Positions 39,107 through 47,833 of a DNA stretch of 64,000 nucleotides are shown here, piece after piece. Location of the stretch: positions 10,153 through 74,152 of the forward strand of contig KN805423.1 in the NCBI GenBank assembly GCA_000818945.1, written 5' to 3'. Both the position numbers and the translations under genes were made by a program. The notes under the pieces were generated by a model. It was not told where the DNA came from. It made no database searches and saw only the letters and a program-made list of their open reading frames with translations. This DNA is from Schizochytrium sp. CCTCC M209059. Its lineage: Eukaryota > Sar > Bigyra > Thraustochytrida > Thraustochytriidae. The first letter of the stretch is position 1. Each line of letters opens with the position of its first letter.

Positions 39107-40354
39107 TTACTTACCGCGCGCTTTCTTGAAGGCACGCATGGAGTCCAAAAGATGATCGACGTCAGCCTTGGTAGACCAGAGATGCGGCGAGACGCGGACG
39201 GCATCGCCACGGAGCGAGACAATGATGCGCGCCTCCTTGAAAAATGCAATGAGACGTGAAAGCTCTTCTGGGGTAGAGTCGGGAACACGAATGCCGACAA
39301 TGTGGGAGCTATGGAGATGAGAAGGGGGGCAGACAAAACCGAGTTTCGCGGCCTCCTCCGTTAGGTATGCCAAAAGTTGGCGGGTATGAGTACCGACGAG
39401 GTCCTCTTGCAGCCAGTCATAAACCTGTTTGAGGGAGGTGAGGGCCATCTCAATGGAGATAAAATTTGACCGCTCACCCATGTCGAAGCGACGCGCACCA
39501 TCGCGATAGTCGCTCTCGCGATTGGTATAAAGCCACTCGACGTCATACGAGCCGTCGGCAAGCATGCCCGCGTTCTCGCGCGAGAATCCATGATGCTCGA
39601 GCGGATCTCCAACACAGAACTTGTCGGCAACGTAGAGCATAGACACACCATAAGGACAAAGGCACCACTTGTATCCGGCAACCGCAAGGAAGTCGGGCTG
39701 AATTTCGGCAACATCGAACGGCTCGACGCCAATGGACTGTGTGCCATCGAGAAAAATGAGGGCCCCAAGTTCGTGCGCGCGAGCAGTGACCTTTGCGGTG
39801 TCGATGGTGGCTCCGTCGCACCAGTGGCAATGAGCGGGCAGAACGACGAGCTTGGGAGAATTTTCGGCCTCGAGTGCCTCGAGAACGGCGCGAGTGAGGT
39901 CTCCGTCTTCGGACGCGCCAACAAAGATGGCTTTGGCGCCGTTTTCGGCCGCAAGGTGTTGCCAGCGAAGGGCATTGCTGTTGTACTGATCCTTTAGCGC
40001 AACGACAGTGTCGCCCTCTTTGAGCATTGGCCCGACTTGAATCGCGATTGTGGCAGCCGCATATGCGATGGACGGCACGATGGCAATGTTGCGCGCGGGC
40101 GCATTGATAATGCGTCCGAACGCCTCGCGAAGACGCTCGACAGGATCATTAAAGGAACCTGGAAAGCTCATTTTCCACGGATGCTTTTGCACGAGCATGC
40201 CTTTCTCGGCCGCTGCGGCAGTCGCCCGAAGGAGCGGCGCAATGTACGCTCCGTTGAGGTACGTGTGGTCCTCCTTGTCATCTTCAAAGAAGAAGAGCTC
40301 GCGTGCACTTTCGGCGCGGGCCGTGTGCTCTTCCCAGCTCGTCTCCGTCGTCAT
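39107..40354 (-). CDS. Class-V aminotransferase-like PLP enzyme, copy 1
   Basis: Predicted 415-residue PLP-dependent enzyme of the aminotransferase class V / cysteine-desulfurase-like superfamily, starting at the ATG at 40354 (another in-frame ATG is seven codons upstream). Key segments are LNGAYIAPLLRAT (N-terminal substrate region), VALKDQYNSNALRWQ, the cofactor-binding FLDGTQSIG, and the Schiff-base lysine in AGYKWCLCPYG (about residue 229). A conserved ADGSYDVEWLYTNRESDY segment and the C-terminal domain follow (HIVGIRVP, IIVSLRGDAVRVSPHLW). Substrate is not predictable. The catalytic Cys loop of desulfurases is not obvious, so an epimerase- or lyase-like member is also possible. A close paralogue lies just upstream on the same strand. 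Confidence 0.85.
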   Translation of the reverse strand: MTTETSWEEHTARAESARELFFFEDDKEDHTYLNGAYIAPLLRATAAAAEKGMLVQKHPWKMSFPGSFNDPVERLREAFGRIINAPARNIAIVPSIAYAAATIAIQVGPMLKEGDTVVALKDQYNSNALRWQHLAAENGAKAIFVGASEDGDLTRAVLEALEAENSPKLVVLPAHCHWCDGATIDTAKVTARAHELGALIFLDGTQSIGVEPFDVAEIQPDFLAVAGYKWCLCPYGVSMLYVADKFCVGDPLEHHGFSRENAGMLADGSYDVEWLYTNRESDYRDGARRFDMGERSNFISIEMALTSLKQVYDWLQEDLVGTHTRQLLAYLTEEAAKLGFVCPPSHLHSSHIVGIRVPDSTPEELSRLIAFFKEARIIVSLRGDAVRVSPHLWSTKADVDHLLDSMRAFKKARGK

Positions 40355-40401
40355 CTTCTTCGCGAAGTAGAACAAACTCCCTAGCTCTGCGTGCGCGTAT
40401 A

Positions 40402-40438
<37 letters not shown>

Positions 40439-41456
40439 GTGCCTGCACTTGCTTGCCTGCTTGCGTGCCTACACTTGCTTGCTTTCTTCCTCGGAGGCGA
40501 CTTCTCGCTCGCAGACTACGCGGCCAAGTCTTTCGGGTCTGCTGCCTGCGCTGCGATGGCATCTTCGACGTCTGCTCTCTCCCTGCCAGTCCACGCGCCG
40601 TTCCCAGCGCGAGGCGGCTTCCCGGCCACGCTGGAGCTGCAGCGGGCCGCGGCAGTAGCCGTCCAGCAGTGGTCGTAGCTCGGAGTGGCCGGGGCCCGCG
40701 CCCTCGCGCGGCTGCGCTGCTGGCGTGGCGCGGCGCGGCGGCGCGCGAACGGCGCGCGTGCAGGAGCACAAAGGCGAATTCGCATCGCCCGCGCGGGCTG
40801 GTATATATACGTATATATATATACTTCTTCTTCTCTCGTTATCGGCCTAGTGTGGACAGATGGCACCTCGCTGGGCTGGGTGTGCGGGCTGGCTGTGGTG
40901 ATGTTGGGCGTGCGTGGGTGGGACGAAGAGGGCCCAGGGCGGCCTGCGCGGAATGACGCATGGCGGCAGCGGCAGCGGCGACGAGCGCGGAACGAGGCGA
41001 GACCATTGCGGACTTTTCTTTGCTCGCGGAGCGCGACAACGGCGTTTGACGGAGAGAGGGAAAAGCGAGATTTTGGTGGGACCGTCGGCGTGGAGGACGG
41101 ACTCGGATGACGCGACGGCGATGGCGATGGCCTTCGAGAAATAGGACTCGGCACCATTCGCGGCGGCAGCTGCAGATGGAGGCGAGGCCAGGCTACGCTC
41201 TTGACTGCGGGATCCTTGAGATGCTCACGCAGCTTCTTCATGAAGACTGGTCCACGAGGAATCATGTTCGAGTCCCAGTGGTTGCCGTTGAAGATAGATT
41301 ATTGGGGACGGAAAGAAAAAAGGCCTCAAAACAAAAAGTGCAGAAAGAGATTAAATATGTGTTGGTGTGACATTTAGAGTAAAAACGAGGGCCTGAATTT
41401 GAACTCATTTCTAGATAGCAAGTATCATTGGCTGCATTTACTTTTTTCAGGAATTT
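40355..41456. other. Spacer between aminotransferase copies
   Basis: A (TTGC)n tetranucleotide run occurs at about 40402-40438, close to the 5' end of copy 1. A TA-rich element lies at about 40800-40822. An XRN gene fragment is present at about 41191-41292. Otherwise nothing supported. Confidence 0.55.
41191..41292 (-). pseudogene. Fragment of an XRN-type exoribonuclease gene
   Basis: Minus-strand translation from 41292 down to 41191 gives NHWDSNMIPRGPVFMKKL and REHLKDPAVKSVA. This aligns with NRWDSNVITPGTVFMERL and SEYLKKTTAKRVA of the intact exoribonuclease at 36137-38881 (WDSN, GxVFM and the following helix are conserved). Upstream, an in-frame stop interrupts the frame within about 10 codons, and downstream the reading frame turns into low-complexity sequence. 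It is therefore a relic of about 34 codons. It sits between the two aminotransferase genes on the opposite strand from the intact XRN gene. Confidence 0.7.
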
Positions 41457-42726
41457 TTACTTGCATCGAGCCTCCATGCAGGAGCGCAGAACATCGAGAA
41501 GACGGCCAATGTCAGCCTTGGTAGACCACACGTGCGGCGCAACGCGGAGAGAATCGCCACGCAGCGAGACAATGATGCGCGCCTCCTTGAGAGTTTGTAC
41601 GAGACGCGAAAGCTCCTCCGACGTTGAGTTAGGGATGCGAATCCCGACAATATGTGAAACGTGCGCGTGAGAAGGGGGGCAGACAAGACCGAGTTTGGAG
41701 GCCTCGTCTGTCAAATATTCCAGGAGTTGTCGCGTATGCTTGGCGACTAGGCCCTCTTGGAGCCACTCATACGCCTGATTTATCGACGCAAGGGCCATTT
41801 CGATCAAGACAAAGTTGGAGCGCTGACCCACGTCAAAGCGACGTGCGCCGTCGATGTAGTCGCTTTCGCGATTCGCATAGAGCCACTTCACGTCATAAGA
41901 ACCGTCGGCGAGCATACCTCCATTTTTGCGTGCAAATGCATGGTGTTCAAGAGGATCGCCAACGCAGTGCTGATCTGCAACGTACATAAAGGACAGGCCG
42001 AATGGACAGAGGCACCATTTGTAACTGGCTACAGCGAGGAAATCTGGCTTCACCTCGGCGACGTCAAAGGGCTCAACACCAATGGACTGCGTGCCGTCAA
42101 GGAAGACGAGCGCGCCAACTTCGTGGGCGCGCGCGGTGATCTTGGCCGTATCGAGAATCGATCCGTCACACCAATGGCAGGCCACCGGCAGAACCACAAG
42201 CTTTGGAGGCTTTTCAGCCTCGAGCGTTTTGAGAACGGCGTGAGTCAGGTCGATGCCATCGTGCGCCCTAGCAAAGACCACCTCAGCCCCGTGCTCCTCA
42301 GCGAGATGCTGCCAGCGAAGTGCATTGCTCTTGTACTGGTCCTTGAGTGCGACAATGGTGTCACCATTCTCGAGGGTCGGCCCAACCTGGAGTGCGACAG
42401 TGGATGCCGCATAGGCGACCGAGGGCACGATCGCAATGTTGCGGGCATCTACGTTGATGATGCGGCCAAAGGCTTCTCGAAGACGCTCGACGGGATCGTT
42501 GAATGACGCAGGAAAACTTAGTTTCCAAGGATGCTTTTGCGCTTCCATGCCTTTCTCCGCTGCTTCCACGGTGGCCCGGAGCAGGGGAATCATGAACGAG
42601 CCATTCAAGTACGCAAGCGGCGTCGTCGTGCCATTCTTCTCATTCTCTTTGTCTTCCTCGTCAAAGAAGCGCTCGCGCCTTTTCCGCGCGAGCGGTGTGC
42701 TCCTCCCAAGGAATACTTGACGTCAT
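41457..42726 (-). pseudogene. Class-V aminotransferase-like gene, copy 2, with N-terminal frameshift
   Basis: Tandem paralogue of the gene at 39107-40354. The main frame is open from about 42608 down to 41457 and matches copy 1 throughout, with PLP lysine in ASYKWCLCPFG and FLDGTQSIG. The homologous N-terminus (WEEHTARAEKARA) is encoded from an ATG at 42724-42726, but in another frame. That frame hits TGA at 42661-42663, and one base must be skipped at about 42664-42690 to rejoin the main frame (RFFDEEDKENEKNG). In the main frame the first ATG is at 42593, which would omit about 45 residues. This could be a true frameshift (pseudogene), an assembly error, or an alternative start. Apart from this the gene looks intact. 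Confidence 0.7.
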
Positions 42727-43293
42727 ATTGCTTCTTGGCAGGTTACGGTCGCCTTTGGTGATGTTCGAGGTTTGCATTGCAGCAGTCCAATGACTCCTCG
42801 CTTAGTGCCGGTCGATAATAGTAGCATTGCATTCCTTTTCTTGTAATGATCGATTATGGCACTTCGGAAGCTTTCGAGAACGGCGCAATGCGCCCCACAC
42901 ATACATGGGTCGGAAGTAAGTATCCGGGAACGATACTTTTGTATATCACGTTGCGCTTCTCTCTTAACTTTTGTCCACATCATTCATTGACACGCGATCG
43001 CGAAAAAGAAAAGGAAACAAGATAGCCATGGGCGTTGATGGCAAAGAAAGTTGACCCTGGCCAACGCCGTCATCGCCTTCAAGCTTGCTGGTGTCCACTG
43101 TTTTCTGACATCTTCATCACCTATGCCACATTGAAAGGCTCGAGGTGGCGACACCGGTGTATGTACTTTAGACACCGTAGTTTGTACGCCGATGTTCGGC
43201 TGGAAGATGGTTTTTACAGCACGTGCTCCACGGCCGGCGCCAGCAACCACTTCGACGGCCCCAAAAAAAGAGAAAAAATCAAAAAAAATATCC
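42727..43293. other. Spacer before the tRNA cluster
   Basis: No supported gene. The last part holds several A-runs, which are T-runs on the tRNA strand. The closest to the first tRNA (43281-43288) is a plausible RNA polymerase III terminator. Confidence 0.5.
43281..43288 (-). terminator. Pol III terminator of iMet tRNA copy 1
   Basis: Eight As on the plus strand, i.e. TTTTTTTT on the coding strand, starting 6 bases past the tRNA 3' end. T-runs of this kind end pol III transcripts. Confidence 0.7.
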
Positions 43294-43400
43294 TAGCGGG
43301 TGGCGGTTTCGATCCGCCGACTTTGGGGTGCCTTTCCGGAATACCCTCACGGGCGATCGGGAATTATGGGCCCCACACTCTACCTCTGAGCTAACCCGCT
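43294..43400 (-). tRNA. Initiator tRNA-Met (CAT) with 35-nt intron, copy 1
   Basis: Reads AGCGGGTTAGCTCAGAGGTA from 43400. The acceptor stem AGCGGGT/ACCCGCT closes with A1-U72 and is followed by discriminator A. The D arm is GCTC/GAGT, the anticodon stem TGGGG/CCCCA and the loop CCCATAA, giving anticodon CAT with C33. The T arm is GGCGG ATCGAAA CCGCC. A1-U72, the GGG/CCC anticodon-stem pairs, and A54 in ATCGAAA mark a eukaryotic initiator tRNA rather than elongator Met. A-box TAGCTCAGAGG and B-box GGATCGAAACC are present. A 35-nt insertion lies after position 37, the canonical intron site. Mature length is 72 nt including A73. The intron can fold as a TTCC/GGAA stem capped by a CCC-GTGA-GGG hairpin. 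Confidence 0.93.
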
Positions 43401-43893
43401 CCACCGGCTGTTCTTCGGGGGGTGGTCTGCAAGTTTGGTTTGGACACTCATAAGCATTCATCACCAAAGTCACCCTTGCTTGCTACCTGACTGACCCCGC
43501 CAGGATGCCGATGCTGGAGTTGACTTGGGATAACGAAGGTGAGTTAACGTAGGTAGTACTGGCTGACTTGAGATGCCACTGTGAGTTACTTCGTCGTGCT
43601 CTGCTTGCTTGGCTTCGCTCTACTATTATTTTTTGCCTTGTCAATTACTTGCATGTGGCGACAAATGTAGTCTGCAACTGGGATTGCGACTTGGACATTG
43701 CGATTTGCGGAAGGACGAAATTGATGCGCTTTGACGCCTAGGCTTTGATTGATGGTATCCCCGCCCCCTTGCAGAAAAAAAAAAAGTCTGCTGGCAGCGT
43801 TTTTTCGAAGAGCCTTGCTTGGTCGATGAGTCGAACCACCCAATTCCTTGTCTAATAAACAGACCAAAAAAAGTAGACCGTTATACAATCGTT
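43401..43893. other. Spacer between tRNA copies 1 and 2
   Basis: No supported gene. T-run on the tRNA strand at 43866-43872 terminates copy 2. Confidence 0.5.
43866..43872 (-). terminator. Pol III terminator of iMet tRNA copy 2
   Basis: Seven Ts on the coding strand, about 21 bases past the 3' end of copy 2. Confidence 0.6.
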
Positions 43894-44003
43894 TAGCGGG
43901 TGGCGGTTTCGATCCGCCGACTTTGGGGTGCCTTTTCCGAAAATGCCCTCTCGGACAAACTGGAAAGTATGGGCCCCACACTCTACCTCTGAGCTAACCC
44001 GCT
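43894..44003 (-). tRNA. Initiator tRNA-Met (CAT) with 38-nt intron, copy 2
   Basis: The 72 exon positions match copy 1 as read by eye. The intron after position 37 is 38 nt and differs in sequence from that of copy 1, but folds the same way. A CTTTCC/GGAAAAG-type outer stem encloses a short hairpin with GAGA loop (GTCC-GAGA-GGGC). Retention of a structure with changed bases in both arms suggests selection on the intron, by inference. Confidence 0.93.
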
Positions 44004-44341
44004 TTCTCGGCAATTCCTTATGAGGGCATCGCACACGTCTCGTTTCGAGTGGTGGAGAACTCTAACTCGAAAGAAAGAATGAATGCTCTTCACTGCCGAT
44101 GAATGTTAATGGATCCACAGAACAATATAACGACCAATCGCTTCGCTCTTGCCTTGCATCGTGATCGCCGGCGGGTCTTTTGCAGTCCTTTCTTCTGACT
44201 TAACACCTTTAAATTTGAAAAAAAAAAAAACGAGAGCATGTTTGTCGCAAGCTTGACTATAAATCTCTTCAGTCGCCAAAATATTAAAAAATAAAAAAAT
44301 CAGACGCTCGAGCGGGACTCGAACTCCTGATCCTATCCTAG
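44004..44341. other. Spacer and tRNA-like trailer of copy 3
   Basis: Contains no gene. The segment 44301-44333, immediately 3' of copy 3 on the coding strand, contains GTTCGAGTCCC, like a tRNA T-arm/B box. T-runs at 44286-44299 follow. A near-copy follows tRNA copy 4. Confidence 0.5.
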
Positions 44342-44448
44342 TAGCGGGTGGCGGTTTCGATCCGCCGACTTTGGGGTTATGGGCCCCACACTCTACCTGG
44401 GCGATCGGGAATTATGGGCCCCACACTCTACCTCTGAGCTAACCCGCT
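44342..44448 (-). tRNA. Chimeric initiator tRNA-Met gene, copy 3
   Basis: On the minus strand the gene starts like copies 1 and 2 through the anticodon loop and the first 14 nt of the copy-1 intron (ATTCCCGATCGCCC). It then switches to AGGTAGAGTGTGGGGCCCATA, a second copy of part of the D arm and the whole 5' anticodon arm, before finishing as an intronless gene. The total insert is 35 nt, the same length as the copy-1 intron. A recombination or conversion event between intron-bearing and intronless copies would give this structure. If spliced at the canonical position 37 site it could still yield the normal tRNA, but the intron no longer folds as in copies 1 and 2. Function is doubtful. Confidence 0.85.
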
Positions 44449-44746
44449 TTCCGATGGAATGTCACGGCGCCATGGTTGGTTATGGCTCTTTGTGCGACTG
44501 ATCTTCCTGCTTAAGCTAGACGCCTCGTCTGTCGCGCGCCAGCTGCTCGCTCATCCGGTAGCCAAGGAAAGCAAAAAGAAAAGGAGCCAGAAGACGCGCG
44601 AAGAAGCTGTCGTGCACGTGGCCATGGCCGCGGTCAAGAGCCACAGAAATTTTGCAGTATTTGAGCCACAAAAAAAAAATCAAATAAAAATGAAAAAGGT
44701 AAATCAGACGCTCAAGACGGACCTCGAACTGCTGATCCTTTCCTAG
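44449..44746. other. Spacer and trailer before tRNA copy 4
   Basis: Carries the tRNA-like trailer of copy 4 at 44705-44738 (B-box-like GTTCGAG on the minus strand) and a T-run at 44670-44679. An open frame from 44459 on the plus strand has no support. Confidence 0.5.
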
Positions 44747-44818
44747 TAGCGGGTGGCGGTTTCGATCCGCCGACTTTGGGGTTATGGGCCCCACACTCTA
44801 CCTCTGAGCTAACCCGCT
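44747..44818 (-). tRNA. Initiator tRNA-Met (CAT), intronless, copy 4
   Basis: 72 nt including discriminator A73. All initiator features of copies 1 and 2 are present, with CCCATAACCCCA running uninterrupted through the anticodon arm. This copy serves as the reference for locating the introns of the others and as the likely donor of the 3' half of copy 3. Confidence 0.95.
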
Positions 44819-44914
44819 TTCCGGTTGGATGTCATGGCGTCTTGGACGTATATATAGTATGATCTGTATGTTTGGAGGAGAGTCATCTGAGCAGCAGAGC
44901 GAGTCTATTGAACG

Positions 44915-45766
44915 ATGCGCGCAAGATGGTCGGGTCGCATGGCGCTGGCCGTGGCTGTGGTCGTGGCGATTGGCACGGCGGCCACGAGAGGGCCGGGCGA
45001 GAAGGAGACGTGCACGCATAGCGCGAGAATTCTCTTTGCAGAACCTTGCGAACAAAACGACCAAGCTGAGGAAGAACGTGCGGGCACGCCGCCAAGACGG
45101 GTGCCACCAAAGTGCAGGGAAGCGTTCTCACGCTTTGGGGAGATCGAGATTTTCGAAGATGAACATGAATTCGTGGACGACTCTTTTAATGGTAAGGGCT
45201 CGCATTATGCGTACACGGCGGCAGACATTGCTGCGTACGGCAAGGAGGCCGAGACGCTAGAGCCTGTCGTCGCAGATCTGCTTGCCGAGAATAAGCGCCT
45301 TGTCACCAAGGTCGCCGTCTTTGGTTCGCAAAAGCCAGTCATTGAGGGTCTGCTGCTAAGCTTAGGAGCGACCAAGATCGTCACGGTCGAGTACAACGCC
45401 CTGACGCTAGACCATCCGCGAATACGCACTGTGCAAGGCAATCGCTTACCTGAAGATGTGGGCCGCGTAAGACTAGCTGTGCTCGTCGATGCCTTGCAAC
45501 ATGATGGACTTGGAAGATACGGGGATCCAGTGTGTCCAGACGCCGACCTGCTCACCATGGATCATGTTCTGCAGCGAGCCTCATACGCGCTCGTCAGCGT
45601 GCCGACAGGTCGCGATGCCGTCGTGTGGAATGCGCATCGCATCTATGGGAAGCACCGTCTTCCGCTCTTGCTCCAAAGTTGGGAAGTACAGACAAGCCGG
45701 GCGTTCACCTCGCCCATACTCAATCGAACGGTTTTCCTGCTGCGTAAGCCATCACCAACGTTGTGA
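44915..45766 (+). CDS. DUF268 family protein, likely secretory-pathway
   Basis: Predicted 283-residue protein of the DUF268 family. It starts with a hydrophobic segment (MALAVAVVVAIGTAATR, residues 9-25) that could be a signal peptide or anchor, from the ATG at 44915. Family motifs are KVAVFGSQKPVIEGLLLSLG (a nucleotide/SAM-binding-like Rossmann start), TVEYNALTLDHPRI, HDGLGRYGDPVCPDADL and VPTGRDAVVWNAHRIYGKHR. DUF268 is annotated only as unknown function; the pattern is methyltransferase-like, so SAM-dependent methylation of glycans or lipids is a guess. In the canonical family a serine-rich segment precedes the HDGLGRYGDP motif, whereas here it is VLVDALQ. Confidence 0.85.
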   Translation: MRARWSGRMALAVAVVVAIGTAATRGPGEKETCTHSARILFAEPCEQNDQAEEERAGTPPRRVPPKCREAFSRFGEIEIFEDEHEFVDDSFNGKGSHYAYTAADIAAYGKEAETLEPVVADLLAENKRLVTKVAVFGSQKPVIEGLLLSLGATKIVTVEYNALTLDHPRIRTVQGNRLPEDVGRVRLAVLVDALQHDGLGRYGDPVCPDADLLTMDHVLQRASYALVSVPTGRDAVVWNAHRIYGKHRLPLLLQSWEVQTSRAFTSPILNRTVFLLRKPSPTL

Positions 45767-46015
45767 GACGTACATCTTGAAGTCGCCCTCATCTCAATTC
45801 TCAACACGTTTAGGTGGGCCTCTGGGTTGGCGGGGGCAGCAAGCTACATGGATGATGAACAAAATACCTTGCACTGCGTCGAATTTGCTTGGCTTGTCCT
45901 TGTTTTCCTTTTAAAATGTGGCAAATCTTGAGCACCTCACGTAATTTTGTTATTTCCTTATTTCGTTTGATTTCGAGAACTTGTAAATGCTGTAGTTTAT
46001 GTCGGCACATGAAGA
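45767..46015. other. Convergent spacer
   Basis: Short spacer between the DUF268 and BAR-SH3 3' ends. No feature. Confidence 0.5.
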
Positions 46016-47233
46016 TCAAACATTGCCCTCGTAGTCAGAGTCGATCTCATCGTCGTCGTCTCCATCAAGCTGCACATAGTTGCTTGGGAACACACCCCGC
46101 GAGCCATTAGAAAGAACGCCCTTCCCACCATCCGTCCTCCTCCTGCTTGGTGACTGTAATGATGTCTCCAACGTTAAGAGCTAGCTCATCAGGATTTTGC
46201 GGGGCATAAGCATACATGGCTGTGGCCTGTGGACCCGTGGGCTTGGGCGGAGGAGGCGGACGTGCCGCCTGCGATCCCATGCTCGAAGGCGGAGGAGGCG
46301 GGGGCGGGCGCGCTTGTCCAGACGCCACGCCTGNNNNNNNNNNNGAGGGGGCGCAGACGCCGTCGATGTTCCCATAGACGGCGGCGGTGGAGGCGGGGGA
46401 GGAGGCGCAGCAGATCCCGAGCTCGATTCTGCAGTGTGATAGCTCTCGTTTGTTCCCAGTCGCGAGGCAGAGCCCGCAGAATTGCTCTCGGCCTCGCCCA
46501 AGGTGCGCGAACTGAGCTTCGCCATCTTGTCGTTGCGAAGGGCGGTCACCTTTGCATCTTTACGTTCATTGAATTCATTCCACTCTGACTTGAGATCGAC
46601 ATTTTCTAGCGTGGATTGTTCAACGCCATCGCAAATCGAATTGCACTTTTGGAAAAACTGGACCGTACTCCTTTTGAAAACTGCCATCTCCGGCTTGGCA
46701 AGCCCGACGCCACCCGAGTTTGAGTCAGCTTCCATCAAGAATTCAAAGCTACCGTCAATTTCCGCGAAAAGGTACGCATGCGCGTTGACAGCCTCTTCGT
46801 GTTCGCGCGTGGCTTTTTCGGATAGGGCGGGGTCATCTTTCTTTTGCGCCTCGTCTGCTTTGCGTTTAAGACGGTTCATGATGAGTCGCTTCTCGTCGAG
46901 GTCTGCGCATTCTTTCTTCAGCTTGTCGATGAGCTTGATCTTTTCCTGGATCGACTCAATCGCCTCCTTGCAGATCTTGAGTGAGTTTTCAGGTCCAAGT
47001 TCGTCGGAGATTTCTTTGCCGAGCCTTTCGAGATCTGCGTCACCACCTTTGGCAAGCTCGGCCATGTTAGATGCTGCGCTACTCATCTTTTCCGCGCCAT
47101 CCATCCAAGCCTTGATTGTCTTTTCGCATTTCTTCAGGCCATCGCGCATCGCGAGGCATTCCTTCTTCTTGGGCTTAAAATCAGCGGGCTCCTTGTCGCC
47201 ACCGCCGATAAGCCTCTGTTTGAGCAGGTACAT
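46016..47233 (-). CDS. BAR-SH3 protein (amphiphysin/RVS-like), broken by gap and frameshift
   Basis: Predicted membrane-curvature and endocytosis adaptor. The ATG at 47231-47233 opens a helical BAR-like domain (about residues 1-245, with KECLAMRDGLKKCEKTIKAW and IDKLKKECADLDEKRLIMNR). A proline-rich linker (PPPPPPPPPP) is cut by an 11-N gap at 46334-46344, which hides whether the frame is maintained. After the gap an SH3 domain appears (MYAYAPQNPDELALNVGDII, EDGWWEG). It stops at a TAA at 46107-46109 in the apparent frame, whereas shifting by one base near 46110-46116 gives NGSRGVFPSNYVQLDG, the expected SH3 end, up to TGA at 46016-46018. The shift sits at a TTT homopolymer and may be a sequencing error. 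BAR-SH3 proteins bind membranes and WASP- or dynamin-like partners. Confidence 0.8.
46334..46344. other. Assembly gap (11 N)
   Basis: Short run of Ns inside the proline-rich linker of the BAR-SH3 gene; true length unknown, so the frame across it cannot be checked. Confidence 0.95.
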
Positions 47234-47833
47234 CCTGGCTGGAATGTGCTCTCTCGAGCTGCGCTATGCTGCGTTCTCCCCACTCTGCCTTGCGCTGCGC
47301 TACGCTGCTGCTGCCCAGGCGTCCGCGCACGAGGCGAAGCTCTCCGACGTTGCTATTGCGCGGATGAACGACCGACCGACCCCGATCAACGTTGACGAGT
47401 CGTGCACTCCGTCAGGCGCCACACAAACACGCGTGCGCGCCAAACCCGCTCGCTTCCACGTCCTCGCGCGCGCGCTCTCGCTCGCACGTACGCACGCACA
47501 GACGCAACGATTCTGCGTCGATCCGTGATGCGGATCCTATCGAGGGAGAATTGGTATACCACTTGGATTCTGGTTGTCCGTCTTCATCGCTCGCTCTGCA
47601 CGTCATCGTCTCCACGGTGGATTTGGTGGGCGATGAGAGCGATGAAACTGTTGGATGTTGGAGGAAAAGGTGATGCCTCACGTCAAGCGAGCTTCATAAT
47701 GTAGGGAGTGACAAGTACGCAAAAGCAGAAACAATTGATCGGAGGACAAGATGATGATGAGAGAGAAAAAGAACTGATTGTATATACGTACCCTGGAAAG
47801 TGCTGGGTCTATTCTTGCTCAAAGACGATGGTC
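47234..47833. other. Spacer upstream of the BAR-SH3 gene
   Basis: No supported gene. Probably the promoter of the BAR-SH3 gene and the 3' region of the coiled-coil gene. The GAA repeat begins just beyond it. Confidence 0.5.

Noticed and set aside
40516..41265. 249-codon minus-strand frame starting in the XRN fragment
   Set aside because: Only the first ~25 codons resemble XRN; the rest is low-complexity Pro/Ser/Arg sequence through simple repeats.
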